Below are positions 13,925 to 26,453 of a DNA stretch of 64,000 nucleotides, in pieces. The stretch covers positions 58,012,237-58,076,236 of the forward strand of contig NC_088302.1 of the NCBI RefSeq assembly GCF_032854445.1. The letters run 5' to 3'. Origin of the DNA: Liolophura sinensis. Its lineage: Eukaryota > Mollusca > Polyplacophora > Chitonida > Chitonidae. The position numbers and the translations under genes are program-made. The number at the start of each line of letters is the position of its first letter. Position 1 is the first letter of the stretch. The notes under the pieces are model-generated. The model worked only from the letters and a program-made list of their open reading frames with translations, had not been told where the DNA came from and searched no databases.

Positions 13925-14337
13925 TATACATGTGAAGTCCTCACTACCTGTCAGAGGGTGCCTTGTTAGGACTGAGGCTGTGTGTACTGTTACAGTGAAG
14001 TCCTCACTACCTGTCAGAGGGTGCCTTGTTAGGACTGAGGCTGTGTGTACTGTTACAGTGAAGTCCTCACTACCTGTGTCTGAGGGTGCCTTGTTAGGAC
14101 TGAGGCTGTGTGTACTGTTACAGTGAAGTCTTTACTACCTGTCAGAGGGTGCCTTGTTAGGACTGAGGCTGTGTATACTGTTACAGTGAAGTCATCACTA
14201 CCTGTGTCAGAGGGTGCCTTGTTAGAACTGAGGCTGTGTGTACTGTTACAGTGAAGTCATCACTACCTGTGTCAGAGGATGCCTTGCTAGGACTGAGGCT
14301 GTGGTACTGTTACAGTGAAGTCATCATTCTCTTGCAG
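13925..14337. repeat. 63-bp minisatellite, about 6.5 copies
   Basis: The unit core is GTGCCTTGTTAGGACTGAGG; some copies are 66 bp. The last copy is not a clean unit. It keeps the opening GTGAAGTCATCA, then passes through TTCTCTTGCAG and into ATGCCTTGATAGAACTGAGG, so it overlaps the acceptor and first bases of the exon candidate at 14338. Confidence 0.95.
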
Positions 14338-14526
14338 GGTGTTACAGATGCCTTGATAGAACTGAGGTCATTACCTACATGCAGCTGTGGCTCTCCCCAA
14401 GTATGAACACTCCCAGGGTTACTGCTGTCTGACAACAAACGACCCGTCCCCCTGGATGGAGTCTCCCCCAGGGACAAAACCTTGGTCACACCTGCCGGAC
14501 CCCTCTCTGAGAAAGCCACAACACTG
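14338..14526 (+). other. Candidate exon bounded by two arrays, product unknown
   Basis: This 189-bp segment is visibly richer in G+C than its surroundings. It has a good 3' splice site on the left (TTCTCTTGCAG/GG) and a 5' splice site on the right (CAACACTG/GTAAAT). Array units on the left resemble its acceptor and start; those on the right resemble its end and donor, as at the certain exon 56413-56619. Read in phase 0 it looks coding on both sides of a single in-frame TGA at 14404-14406 (after ...CGSPQV, before TLPGLLLSDN...). The minus strand is also open across it (14310-14555), with its own weaker splice-like ends. It could be a coding exon with a disabling stop, a untranslated exon, an exon with an internal acceptor near 14415, or a minus-strand exon. 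I do not recognise the protein. Confidence 0.35.
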
Positions 14527-15318
14527 GTAAATGAATGCACATAAAGTCCACACACCTGATAGTATAGACTATAATGTTGACCTGGACATGTAACTGCTCA
14601 CACTGGTAAGTGGTCAGTATACCTGATAGTATAGACTACAGTGTTGACCTGTACATGTAACTGTTGACACTGGTAAGTGGTCAGTATACCTGATAGTATA
14701 GACTACAGTGTTGACCTGTACATGTAACTGCTCACACTGGTAAGTGGTCAGTATACCTGATAGTATAGACTACAGTGTTGACCTGTACATGTAACTGTTG
14801 ACACTGGTAAGTGGTCAGTATACCTGATAGTATAGACTACAGTGTTGACCTGTACATGTAACTGCTCACACTGGTAAGTGGTCAGTATACCTGATAGTAT
14901 AGACTACAGTGTTGACCTGTACATGTAACTGTTGGCACTGGTAAGTGGTCAGTATACCTGATAGTATAGACTACAGTGTTGACCTGTACATGTAACTGCT
15001 CACTATGGTAAGTGGTCAGTATACCTGATAGTATAGACTATAGTGTTGACCTGTACATGTAACTGCTCACACTGGTAAGTGGTCAGTATACCTGATAGTA
15101 TAGACTACAGTGTTGACCTGTACATGTAACTGCTCACTATGGTAAGTGGTCAGTATACCTGATAGTATAGACTACAGTGTTGACCTGTACATGTAACTGC
15201 TCACACTGGTAAGTGGTCAGTATAGACTACAGTGTTGACCTGTACATGTAACTGCTCAGACTGGTAAGTGGTCAGTATACCTGATAGTATAGACTACAGT
15301 GTTGACCTGTACATGTAA
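14527..15318. repeat. 67-bp minisatellite, about 11.5 copies
   Basis: The unit core is CACACTGGTAAGTGGTCAGT. The first unit begins inside the preceding exon candidate (ACAACACTGGTAAATG) and shares the rest of the unit (CCTGATAGTATAGACTA). Almost every copy therefore carries a CTG/GTAAGT donor-like site. Confidence 0.95.
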
Positions 15319-15329
15319 CTGTCTGCTCA

Positions 15330-16980
15330 GATAGGATTGTTTTGCAGATGCTACTTTAGGTTTATTGTGTGGATGCTACCGTAAGGCCATTGTTTGGATG
15401 CTACTGTAGGGTTATTGTGTGGTTGCTGCTGTAGGATTATTGTGTGGGTGCTACTGTAGGGCTATTGTGCAGATGCTACTGTAAAATTGTTGTGTGGATG
15501 CTACTGTATGGTAATTGTGTGGATGCTACTTTAGGATTATTGTGTGGACGCTACTGTAGGATTGTTGTGAAGATGCTTCTGTATGGTAATTGTGTGGATG
15601 CTACTGTATGGTAATTGTGTGGATGCTACTGTATGGTAATTGTGCGGATGCTACTGTAGGATTGTTGTGTGGATGCTACTGTATGGTAATTGTGTGGATG
15701 CTACTGTAGGATTATTGTGCGGGAGCTACTGTAGGGCTATTGTGCAGATGCTACTGTAGGATTGTTGTGTGGATGCTACTGTATGGTAATTGTGTGGATG
15801 CTACTGTAGGATTATTGTGTGGATGCTACTGTAGGGCTATTGTGCAGATGCTACTGTAGGATTGTTGTGTGGATGCTACTGTATGGTAATTGTGTGGATG
15901 CTACTGTAGGATTATTGTGCGGGAGCTACTGTAGGGCTATTGTGCAGATGCTACTGTAGGATTGTTGTGTGGATGCTACTGTATGGTAATTGTGCGGATG
16001 CTACTGTAGGATTATTGTGTGGATGCTACTGTAGGATTGTTGTGTGGATGCTACTGTAGGATTATTGTGTGGGTGCTACTGTAGGGCTATTGTGCGAATG
16101 CTACTGTAGGATTGTTGTGTGGATGCTACTGTATGGTAATTGTGTGGATGCTACTGTAGGATTGTTGTGTGGATGCTACTGTATGGTAATTGTGTGGATG
16201 CTACTGTAGGATTATTGTGTGGATGCTACTGTAGGATTTTTGTGTGGATGCTACTGTATGGTAATTGTGTGGATACTACTGTAGGATTATTGTATGGATG
16301 CTGCTGTAGGGTTATTGTGTGGATGCTACTGTAGGATTATTGTGCGGATGCTACTGTAGGATTGTTGTGTGGATGCTACTGTAGGATTATTGTGTGGATG
16401 CTACTGTAGGATTATTGTATGGATGCTGCTGTATGGTAATTGTGTGGATGCTACTGTATGGTAATTGTGTGGATGCTACTGTAGGATTATTGTGTGGATG
16501 GTAATGTACAGTAATTGTGTGGATGTTAATGTAGTATTATTGTGTGGATGCTACTGTACAGTAATTGTGTGGATGCTACTGTAGGATTATTGTGTGGAAG
16601 CTAGTGTATGGTAATTGTGTGGATGCTGCTGTAGGATTATTGTGTGGATGCTGCTGTATGGTAATTGTGTGGATGCTACTGTATGGTAATTGTGTGGATG
16701 CTACTGTATGGTAATTGTGTGGATGCTACTGTATGGTAATTGTGTGGATGCTACTGTAGGATTATTGTGTGGAAGATACTGTATGGTAATTGTGTGGATG
16801 CTGCTGTAGGATTATTGTGTGAATGCAAATGTAAGATTATTGTGTGGAAGATACTGTATGGTAATTGTGTGGATGCTGCTGTAGGATTATTGTGTGAATG
16901 CAAATGTAAGATTATTGTGTGGATACTGATTTAGGATTACTGTGTGGATGCCATGGTGGGGTGTGGCTGCTACTGTAGGG
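15330..16980. repeat. 27-bp minisatellite, about 60 copies
   Basis: The unit core is GGATGCTACTGTAGGATTAT, with frequent variants TATGGTAATTG, GGGCTATTG and GATTGTTG. The leftmost copy reads GGATTGTTTTGCAGATGCTA, resembling an acceptor followed by the unit. Stop-free 9-codon units generate false frames at 16140-16934. Confidence 0.96.
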
Positions 16981-17041
16981 TTATTTTGTGTGGATACTGT
17001 ATACTGTATGGAAACTATTTAGTGTGCCATTGTGATTTTCT

Positions 17042-17413
17042 AAATGGTTGTACATGTATGTAAAATAGGCAATGTTAGGGTACATAGAATGGATTGTTAT
17101 TTCTCTGTATGTAAAATAGGCAATGTTAGGGTACATAGAATGGATTGTTATTTCTCTGTATGTAAAATAGGCAATGTTAGGGTACATAGAATGGATTGTT
17201 ATTTCTCTGTATGTAAAATAGGCAATGTTAGGGTACATAGAATGGATTGTTATTTCTCTGTATGTAAAATAGGCAATGTTAGGGTACATAGAATGGATTG
17301 TTATTTCTCTGTATGTAAAATAGGAAATGTTAGGGTACATAGAATGGATTGTTATTTCTCTGTATGTAAAATAGGAAATGTTAGGGTACATAGAATGGAT
17401 TGTTATTTCTCTT
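17042..17413. repeat. 51-bp minisatellite, about 7 near-identical copies
   Basis: The unit core is TTAGGGTACATAGAATGGAT. Only one position clearly varies (AGGCAATG versus AGGAAATG), so this is a recent expansion and a likely length polymorphism. Both strands are open for more than 140 codons because the 17-codon unit lacks stops; neither is likely to be a protein. Confidence 0.96.
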
Positions 17414-19384
17414 GGCACTCCTACAAGTGTAGTACAAACAGTACATTGGTTAGGTTTGTTACTTTCGTTATGTAGATGATGTATTTCACGATTTAGACAG
17501 TTTAGGCCTGCTTCACTCCTCTATTCTGAGGTGTGCTCCATGCATTGATATCACAGGTGATCTCCTGATTATACCCTTGTGGCCTGCATCCTGTTCGTGA
17601 CTGATGTGATTGAAACTCCTTGTGAACTGCATGGAAATGGTGTGCTCCTGTTTATTTACACTGTACATCAATGTTGATACAAAAGTGCTGAATAAGGACA
17701 AACAAACTTGATATTGTACTTTAATAGGTATATGTGTACAGCCAGATAAGTGGCTTGTGTGTTTCATGTTTATATTGAACGACTGTCAGACTAAGGTGCA
17801 CCACACCCGATGTTTGGGTTTTGTTTTGGTTTCCTCTATGAAGTCTGGGTGTGGCCTGTACATGTAAGAGATTGACAGGTTGTGCTGCTTGCTGGTGGCA
17901 TGTAGAAGCTACACTCTGGCAAAGCAATACTCACTTTGCCATCATTAATGGCTAGATCAGAGAAGACTCAAGTTTGACATCTTACAATATGAGGATGTTG
18001 CAGTATGTGTAAGTCCAAGATAGATGTTTATTTTATTATGATCATGGACTGTAAATAACATTTTGGCCCAAAAATCCATTTTAGGGACAAATACATGTAA
18101 ATGTCAGAAAATATTACTTTTAATGCTGAAGCCTACATGTAGTTATGTTTGAAGTTTTATTTGTTGTCAGCTGTTATAATTAGTAGCTTAAACTACTTAC
18201 TGAACCCAACACGTGATTTCAGCAATATCATAAAAAATACTGTTGATGATCATTTGCTATATGTGCTAAACAAAGTGGCCTTCTGTAGTTTCCAATGCTG
18301 GCTGGTAGTCCGTACTTTGCAGTAATCTACAGGTCGGTTTACTGGTGGAATTATGGAAAATGCAGGTAGGTAGAATTTTTTTATTTGTGATTGTGTGGAA
18401 AAGAAGAGAAAAAGTTAGGATAGCTGAACTCCAGAATTGAATAATCATGTGATATCTAGCCAAATCCCCATTTGCCCAAGCCAAAAGGCAACCAGTTGTT
18501 GTTGACAAATTAGATGATCTTCATGAAAAAAGTCAATAGTGGACAGGAAAGCTAACAGCCTGCAGTGATCACAGGCTTAGGGCTGAGCTCTGTTGACTTT
18601 TCGGATAATCTGTGTGACAAAAGTCAATAAGAAAACTGAAGTGGAGGCCAGATGAATGGAGCCAGTAGAACTTGCACATGGACGTGTATGTTAGTTAGCC
18701 TCTAATGCTAGCTACATCACTGTCTTGAAGACAACAGTTAAACTTCACACCAATGATACGTGCATCTTTGTTCTGTGTGGATAGTTATTAGAGTTACTTG
18801 ACCCTCTACTGCGGGAGACATAGCGGCAGGATAGCCTCTCCCTCTCCTCTACTGATGTGTACAAACTGACAGGTTCTCGATCTAATTCTACATGACTACC
18901 CCATCCCTCTGTGATATACGGCATGATAGCTATGTGGTGTTAAGGGGAGATTGAATTCCGTTACGAAGGGAAGATAGAAAATCTAGCCATTGCCTTGTTA
19001 AGTCATCAGTGTGTGCTGCAGCAGTGTTGTGCACCCAAGCTCCAACACAGGTAACACAGCTGGGTCTTTGTCCCTGAGGCTGAGGCTAGTGTCAAACTCT
19101 AGGATTTCCTTCTCAAGGTGATGGGATATAGCCTCTGACAGCAGACTGCTGTCTGTCTGCTAGGAAGAAATGCTTGCCTTGTTCTCACCAGTTGATGATA
19201 ATTACTAATCAGACAAACACACTGGCCTCTAGGAATAGTTTTGTTACACTGCAGATTCACATGTACCTGGCTGAGTGAACATGGTAAGCGAAATCATAGA
19301 TCAGCCCATGTTACCTGTTTTAGATGTCACCTGTTTTGGATGTCACCTGTCTTGCTAATTAACAGACTGTAGCTGAGGGAAGCC
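17414..19384. other. Two kb of unique sequence, possible exon near 19.0 kb
   Basis: This is the longest repeat-free stretch in the left third. At 18953-19050 a + frame of about 32 codons contains NLAIALLSHQ and LQQCCAPKLQ and ends at a strong donor (CAACACAG/GTAACA). Overlapping it, the minus strand from 19161 leftward has a good acceptor (TTTCTTCCTAG) and a 54-codon frame containing ISHHLEKEILEFDTSLSL. Both cannot be exons, and frames of this length arise by chance, so I call neither. The rest of the stretch shows nothing. Confidence 0.25.
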
Positions 19385-20402
19385 ACAACCTTCGAGGCTA
19401 GGATACCTGGCTGCTAGGTAAGCTGATGAGGCTGGGATACCTGGCTGCTAACTAAGCTGATGAGGCTGGGATACCTGACTGGTAACTAAGCTGATGAGGA
19501 TGGGATACCTAGCTGCTAACTAAGCTGATGAGACTGGGATACCTGCCTGCTAACTAAGCTGATGAGGCTGGGATACCTGGTTGCTAACTAAGCTGATGAG
19601 ACTGGGATACCTGGCTGCTAACTAAGCAGATGAGGATGGGATACATGGCTGCTAACTAAGCTGATAAGGCTGGGATACCTGGCTACTAGGTAAGGTGATG
19701 AGGATGGGATACCTAGCTGCTAAACTAAGCTGATGAGGATAGAATACCTGGCTGCTAACTAAGCTGATGAGGCTGGGATACCTGGCTGCTAACTAAGGTG
19801 ATGAGACTGGGATACCTAGCTGCTAACTAAGCTGATGAGAATGGGATACCCGGCTGCTAACTAAGCTGATGAGACTGGGATACCTGGCTGCTAACTAAGC
19901 TGATGAGACTGGGATACCTGGCTGCTAACTAAGCTGATGAGGCTGGGATACCTGGCTGCTAACTAAGCTGATGAGACTGGGATACCTGGCTGCTAACTAA
20001 GCTGATGAGACTGGGATATCTGGCTGGTAACTAAGCTGATGAGGATGGGATACCTGGCTGGTAACTAAGCTGATGAGGCTGGAATACCTGGCTACTAGGT
20101 AAGCTGATGAGGCTGGGATACCTAGCTGCTAACTAAGCTGATGAGACTGGAATACCTGGTTGCTAACTAAGCTGATGAGACTGGGGTAACTGGCTGGTTA
20201 CTAAGCTGATGAGGATGGGATACCCGGCTGCTAACTAAGGTGATGAGGATGGGATACCTGGCTGCTAACTAAGCTGATGAGACTGGAATACCTGGCTGCT
20301 AAACTAAGCTGATGAGACTGGGATACCTAACTGCCAACTGTCCTGATGTAAGAGTGATACCTGGCTGCTAACTAAGCTGATGAGGCAAGGGTACCTTGCT
20401 GC
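19385..20402. repeat. 34-bp minisatellite, about 30 copies
   Basis: The unit core is AAGCTGATGAGGCTGGGATA followed by CCTGGCTGCTAACT. The first and a few internal units read CTGCTAGGTAAGCTGATGAG, which contains a donor-like AG/GTAAG; most later units have lost it (CTAACTAAGC). Confidence 0.95.
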
Positions 20403-20559
20403 TAACTAATAAAACTGTATGTATGGGTATTTAACATGACCATGACAACTATATCTATAATACCACTGGTACCTGTACTTAACATGGAGATCATACCAGC
20501 TGTTTAGACACTCTTGATTCCAGCATCAAGGTTTCCTTTGCCTTATAGAGTTGGTACAT

Positions 20560-20742
20560 GTGCACTTACATGTACATATACACTTACATGTACATGTTCA
20601 CTTACATGTACATATACACTTACATGTACATATACACTTACATGTACATGTGCACTTACATGTACATGTGCACTTACATGTACATATACACTTACACGTA
20701 CATGTGCACTTACATGTACATATACACTTACATGTAAATGTA
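20560..20742. repeat. 18-bp ACATGTACAT array, about 10 copies
   Basis: The unit is ACATGTACATATACACTT, with ATGTGC and ATGTTC variants. It is built on the palindrome TACATGTA, and several + frames are open by composition. The following 20743-21170 is single-copy with no gene seen. Confidence 0.93.
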
Positions 20743-21170
20743 CATGAGCAGAGCTGTTGTCTTAGCTCAAGGGACACTTATTGTGTCCAGGTCATCTTGT
20801 ATTTCAGGCAATAAACTCTTATTTTAATCTATTTTTACCTCCAACTTGTCTCTTTCTCTTTTATAGTTAGTTATATATTGTCAAGGTGTGTTTGATCATT
20901 TCCACCACAGGATGTTGTAAAGTTTTCCACCAAAATTGCAAGCATTTCAAATCGCATCAATCTTTGTTGGCATTTTTGTAGTTTTCCAAAAGATATTAAC
21001 ATTCCTATTATTTCAAGTTGCGTAATCCAGGAAAGAATCAATAATTTTAGCCTAGTCGCTGAAATGTTAACCCCAAGTTCTTAGAGTTCTTAGTAGGTTT
21101 CATAATTCTGTTCCATGGCACCTTATAGCTGCACTGATTGACTTTGCACTGATCGGTTTGTGTGTGTTTC

Positions 21171-23355
21171 TTTTCTGTTCCATAGCCCCTTTACATCTTA
21201 CTGCTGCGCTGACTTTTCTGCTCCATATGACTATTTATCATTGCCCTAAGTTCTGGCCATTATGTGCTTTTTTCCTCTTCTATAGCACCTTTATTGCTGT
21301 GCTGACTGCTGGCCATTGTGTGCTTTTTTCCTCTTCTATAGCACCTTTATTGCTGTGCTGACTGCTGGCCATTGTGTGCTTTTTTCCTCTTCTAAAGCAC
21401 CTTTATTGCTGTTTTGACTGTTGGACAATGTGTGTTTATTATCTTCCATGACACCTTTATTGCTGTGCTGACTGTTGGACAATGTGTGTTTATTATCTTC
21501 CATGACACCATATTGCTGTGCTGACTGTTGGACAATGTGTGTTTATTATCTTCCATGACACCTTTATTGCTGTGCTGACTGTTGGGCAATGTGTGCTTTT
21601 TTCCTCTTCTATAGCACCTTTATTGCTGTGCTGACTGTTGGACACTGTGTGTTTATTATCTTCCGTGACACCTTTATTGCTGTGTTGACTGTTGGGCAAT
21701 GTGTGCTTTTCTCTTCCATGACACCTTTATTGCTGTGTTGACTGTTGGCCAATGTGTGTTTTTTCTCTTCCATGACACCTTCATTGCTGTGCTGACTGTT
21801 GGCCAATGTGTGTTTTTTCTCTTCCATGATACCTTCATTGCTATGCTGACTGTTGGCCAATGTGTGGTGTTTTTTTCTGTTACTCAATACATGTTTTTCA
21901 GTTCCATATGGTCATTTATTGCTGTGCTGAGTGTTACATGTAGTAGTCAGTGTGTTTTTTTTTCTCTGACTGTTGGACAGTGTTTGTGGTTGTTCTGTTC
22001 CAAGGCTCCTGTTTTGCTCAGACTGTTGATCATTGTTTGTTCTGTCACAAGTAACCTGTATTTGCTGTTGGTCAGTGTTTGTTCTGTTCCAGTGCATCTG
22101 TTTTGCACAGACAGTTGGTCATTGTTTCTTCTGTCACAACTTACCAGTATTGCACAGGCTGCTGGTCATTGTTTCTTCTGTCACAAGTCATCTGAATTTG
22201 CTGTTTGTCGGTGTTTGTTCTGTTCCAATGCATCTGTTTTGCACAGACAGTTAGTCATTGTTTCTTCTGTCACAACTCACCAGTATTGCACAGGCTGTTG
22301 GTCAGTGTTTCTTCTGTTCCAAGGCAAAAGTATTGTCCATTTGTCTCCATTTGTTTTGTTCCAAGGCACCAGTATTGCACAGGCTGCTGGTCATTGTTTC
22401 TTTTGCTCCAGTGCACCTGTTTTGCATAGGCTGCTGGTTATTGTTTGTTCTGTTTCAAGTTACCTATATTGCACAGGCTTCTGGTCAGTGTTTTTTTCTG
22501 TTCCAAGGCATCGGTATTGCAAGGCTGTTGGTCAGTGTCTGGTTGTTCTGTTCCAAGTCACCTGTATTGTGTGGATTGTTGGTCAGTTTTTGTGGTTGTT
22601 CTGTTCCAAGTCACCAGTATTGTGTGGATTGTTGGTCATTTTTTGTGGTTGTTCTGTTCCAAGTCACCAGTATTGTGTGGACTGTTGGTCAGTTTTTGTG
22701 GTTGTTCTGTTCCAAGTCACCAGTATTGTGTGGATTGTTGGTCAGTTTTTGTGATTGTTCTGTTCCAAGTCACCAGTATTGTGTGGATTGTTGGTCAGTT
22801 TTTGTGATTGTTCTGTTCCAAATCACCTGTATTGTGTGGATTGTTGGTCAGTTTTTGTGATTGTTCTGTTCCAAGTCACCAGTATTGTGTGGATTGTTGG
22901 TCAGTTTTTGTCGTTCTGTTCCAAGTCACCAGTATTGTGCGGATTGTTGGTCAGTTTTTGTGGTTGTTCTGATCCAAGTCACCTGTATTTTGCGGATTGT
23001 TGGTCAGTTTTTGTGGTTGCTCTGTTCCAAGTCACCTGTATTGTGCGGAATGTTGGTCAGTTTTTGTGGTTGTTCTGTTCCAAGGCACCTGTACTGTGCG
23101 GATTGTTGGTCAGTTTTTGTGGTTATTCTGTTCCGAGGCACCTGTATTGTGCAGATTGTTGGTCAGTTTTTGTCGTTGTTCTGTTCCAAGGCACCGTATT
23201 GCATGGAAGTTGGTCAGTTTTTGTGGTTGTTCTGTTCCAAGGCGCTGTACTGTGCGGATTGTTGGTCAGTTTTTGTGGTTGTTCTGTTCCAAGGCACCTG
23301 TATTACACGGTCTGTTTGTCAGTGTTTGTGGTTATTCTCTTCCACTTCACCTGTA
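21171..23355. repeat. 53-54-bp minisatellite, about 40 copies, several subfamilies
   Basis: Left units have the core TTATTGCTGTGCTGACTGTT with TTCCATGACACC. Right units have TTGTTGGTCAGTTTTTGTGG with TGTTCTGTTCCAAG. Intermediate forms link them through 21.9-22.5 kb. Left copies contain polypyrimidine-AG stretches such as TTTCCTCTTCTATAG, which look like 3' splice sites. The overlapping + frames of 120-351 codons at 21699-23444 are rich in C, F, V and S and follow the repeat period, so I reject them as genes. Confidence 0.93.
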
Positions 23356-23929
23356 GATTGCACATACTGTTGGTCATTCTATGTGTTTACATTGTTAGGG
23401 TTAGGGTTATAATTATTTGGTTATTTAGTTATGCATGTATTTAGACTTGATTATTCTGAACAATATCTCCTGTTCTTACTAATTATCTTTTGGTCAAATT
23501 TGATGTTTCTCTGATATTTGATGAATGTGAACATTCAGGATAAGAGCATGTGCATGTACAATACAGCCCACGCCCAACAGCAAACCGGGTGTGCCATTCC
23601 ACACACTGTTCCACATGGTCTGTCCACACGGTCTCGCTTTCTCACTCCTCCTCCCCCTCTCTCAACCCTAAACCCACTGTGACAGTCATTCAGTGGCAGC
23701 CTCAGTGTGTCAGAGAGCCCTGGGTGAGATCACACAGCCCACCTAATCTCTGCACACACAGTCTGGCCTTCTCTTCACCTCCACTGACATTATCAGATAT
23801 CTGTTTTAGCTGCTTGCCCAGTTTAGGTGCAAAAAAAAAAGTCTGTGGTGAACAAACTTTTCTGTCTATTTTGTGTGCTAACTATACATGTATGTTTCTG
23901 TATTCTATTTTTATGTCTGTTGTAATCAG
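23356..23929. other. Unique spacer, C-rich middle, no gene called
   Basis: It starts with a short TTAGGGTTAGGGTTA stretch at 23395-23410, too short to be a telomere remnant. The C-rich part 23550-23820 has a 135-codon + frame with no recognisable motif and a minus frame of about 42 codons with an amphipathic look. Evidence for either is weak. Confidence 0.4.
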
Positions 23930-24425
23930 GAGTGAAGTGTGTTGTAATCAGGAGTGAAGTGTGTTGTAATCAGGAAGTGTGTTGTAATCAGGAGTGAAGT
24001 GTGTTGTAATCAGGAAGTGTGTTGTAATCATGAGTGAAGTGTGTTGTAATCAGGAGTGAAGTGTGTTGTAATCATGAGTGAAGTGTATTGTAATCAGGAG
24101 TGAAGTGTTGTAATCAGGAGTGAAGTGTGTTGTAATCAGGAGTGAAGTGTGTTGTAATCAGGAGTGAAGTGTGTTGTAATCAGGAGTGAAGTGTGTTGTA
24201 ATCATGAGTGAAGTGTGTTGTAATCAGGAAGTGTGTTGTAATCAGGTGAAGTGTGTTGTAATCATGAGTGAAGTGTGTTGTAATCAGGAAGTGTGTTGTA
24301 ATCAGGTGAAGTGTGTTGTAATCAGGAAGTGTGTTGTAATCAGGAGTGAAGTGTGTTGTAATCAGGAGTGAAGTGTGTTGTAATCAGGAGTGAAGTGTGT
24401 TGTAATCAGGAAGTGTGTTGTAATC
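23930..24425. repeat. 18-22-bp minisatellite, about 24 copies
   Basis: The core is GTGTGTTGTAATCAGGA, followed by either GTGAAG or AGT, giving two unit lengths that alternate irregularly. Confidence 0.94.
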
Positions 24426-25374
24426 TTGGGATGTGACTGGTTTAAGGGGGGAAAACCTACATCCCTGCATTTAGTTGGTCAGTCTTTATGTTTGGAAACA
24501 TTTTTTAACAACAAAATGAACTATTATTTAATAATTAGATTATTTTTTAGATTTAAAGCAGTGTACTGTTCTCTGTGTTTGTATCTAATATACATTGTAT
24601 GAACTTTAAACGCAAGTCTTACGTTCTGAGTGAATTCTATATAGGATGAACGGTAAATAATTTCTCACGTGTCTTCACAAGTGATGTTCATCACCTGCTC
24701 CAATCCCTGAACAGCATTTCTCTCCAGCTGGAATTTCCTGATATTTCATCCAGCAGCATACACTCTCAGTCCATGTTCAATACTTAAACAGACTAATCCT
24801 AATCGGATGGATTCAATTCCTGACCTCAAGTTGACACCTAACTTGTCAGTGTAGAGGTCTGACTTATTATAATACTTACAGTTATAATACTTACAATTAT
24901 CTATCATTACTAACAGTGTATTTTATTCTATTCTACAGTATAAGTTCATTTAAATTTCTTAAAATTGTAAAGCAGATTAATGAATTGTAATTAATATTAC
25001 AGTTGTCAAAGTCCAGCTTGATGAAGAGTTGGAATAAATCTGAGGTAGACATGTACATGTATACAAACTGACCAGGACATGGTGGGCTACAAGACAAAAC
25101 CAACATGAACAAGTTGTATATGCTGATATTTGCTGTTGTGCATGTATGGTGATGAAGAGAGTCTCAGGGTTGATCAAAGTGTCAAATTTGACTGAAATTC
25201 CTTCTTTATATCAATATATCAGTGGAATAAAAGAATTGCTATTGGCTGTACTTGTGTAAGCACTGCACCTAGTATACTCCATGATACCAAGCAGTGTTGT
25301 GGTGGCATCCACATACCTTATATAGTATTGCTCATCAGTTGATCTCGGAACTCTTATAAGGCTGTCAATCTCCT
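24426..25374. other. Unique spacer, no gene seen
   Basis: A+T-rich single-copy DNA. A 40-codon + frame around 24665-24788 has no acceptable donor. Nothing else stands out. Confidence 0.5.
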
Positions 25375-26453
25375 GTGTAATCCTGTCCCCCTCAGCTATT
25401 GCTTTAGACCTCTCCCAGTGCAGTCCCCCTCAGCTATAGCTTTAGACCTCTCCCAGTGCAGTCCCTGTCAGCTATTGCTTTAGACCTCTCCCAGTGCAGT
25501 CCCCCTCAGCTATAGCTTTAGACCTCTCCCAGTGCAGTCCCTGTCAGCTATTGCTTTAGACCTCTCCCAGTGCAGTCCCCGTCAGCTATTGCTTTAGACC
25601 TCTCCCAGTGCAGTCCCCCTCAGCTATAGCTTTAGACTTCTCCCAGTGCAGTCCCTGTCGGCTATTGCTTTAGACCTCTCCCAGTGCAGTCCCTCTCAGC
25701 TATAGCTTTAGACCTCTTCCAGTGCAGTCCCTGTCAGCTATTGCTTTAGACCTCTCCCAGTGCAGTCTCCCTCAGCTATTGCTTTAGACCTCTCCCAGCG
25801 CAGTCCCCCCCCCCCCAGCTATAGCTTTAGACCTCTCCCAGTGCAGTCCCTGTCAGCTATTGCTTTAGACCTCTCCCAGTGCAGTCTCCCTCAGCTATTG
25901 CTTTAGACCTCTCCCAGTGCAGCCTCTCTCAGCTATTGCTTTAGACCTCTCCCAGTGCAGTCTCCCTCAGCTATTGCTTTAGACTTCTCCCAGTGCAGTC
26001 TCCCTCAGCTATTGCTTTAGACCTCTCCCAGTGCAGTCTCCCTCAGCTATTGCTTTAGACCTCTCCCAGTGCAGTCTCCCTCAGCTATTGATTTAGACCT
26101 CTCCCAGTGCAGTCTCTCTCAGCTATTGCTTTAGACCTCTCCCAGTGCAGTCTCCCTCAGCTATTGCTTTAGACTTCTCCCAGTGCAGTCTCCCTCAGCT
26201 ATTGCTTTAGACCTCTCCCAGTGCAGTCTCCCTCAGCTATTGCTTTAGACCTCTCCCAGTGCAGTCTCCCTCAGCTATTGATTTAGACCTCTCCCAGTGC
26301 AGTCTCTCTCAGCTATTGCTTTAGTCCCTTTCCCACTGCAGCCGCTCTCAGCTATTGCTTTATCCCCTCTCCCAGTGCAATCTCCCCCTGCTATTGCTTT
26401 AGCCCCTTTCCCAGTGCAATCTCCCTCAGCTATTGCTTTAGCCCCTCTCCCAG
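25375..26453. repeat. 38-bp minisatellite, about 28 copies, acceptor-like units
   Basis: The unit core is GCTTTAGACCTCTCCCAGTG. Each unit contains a pyrimidine tract followed by CAG, i.e. a 3' splice site look-alike. The last units diverge (CCCCTCTCCCAGTGCAATC) and pass directly into the exon candidate at 26454. A run of ten C occurs near 25805. Confidence 0.95.

Noticed and set aside
23395-23410. TTAGGG repeats as an interstitial telomere.
   Set aside because: Only about two and a half copies, which occur by chance.
21699-23444. Hydrophobic, Cys-rich + frames up to 351 codons that might suggest a membrane protein.
   Set aside because: The repeat period accounts for the composition, and overlapping frames in all three phases look alike.
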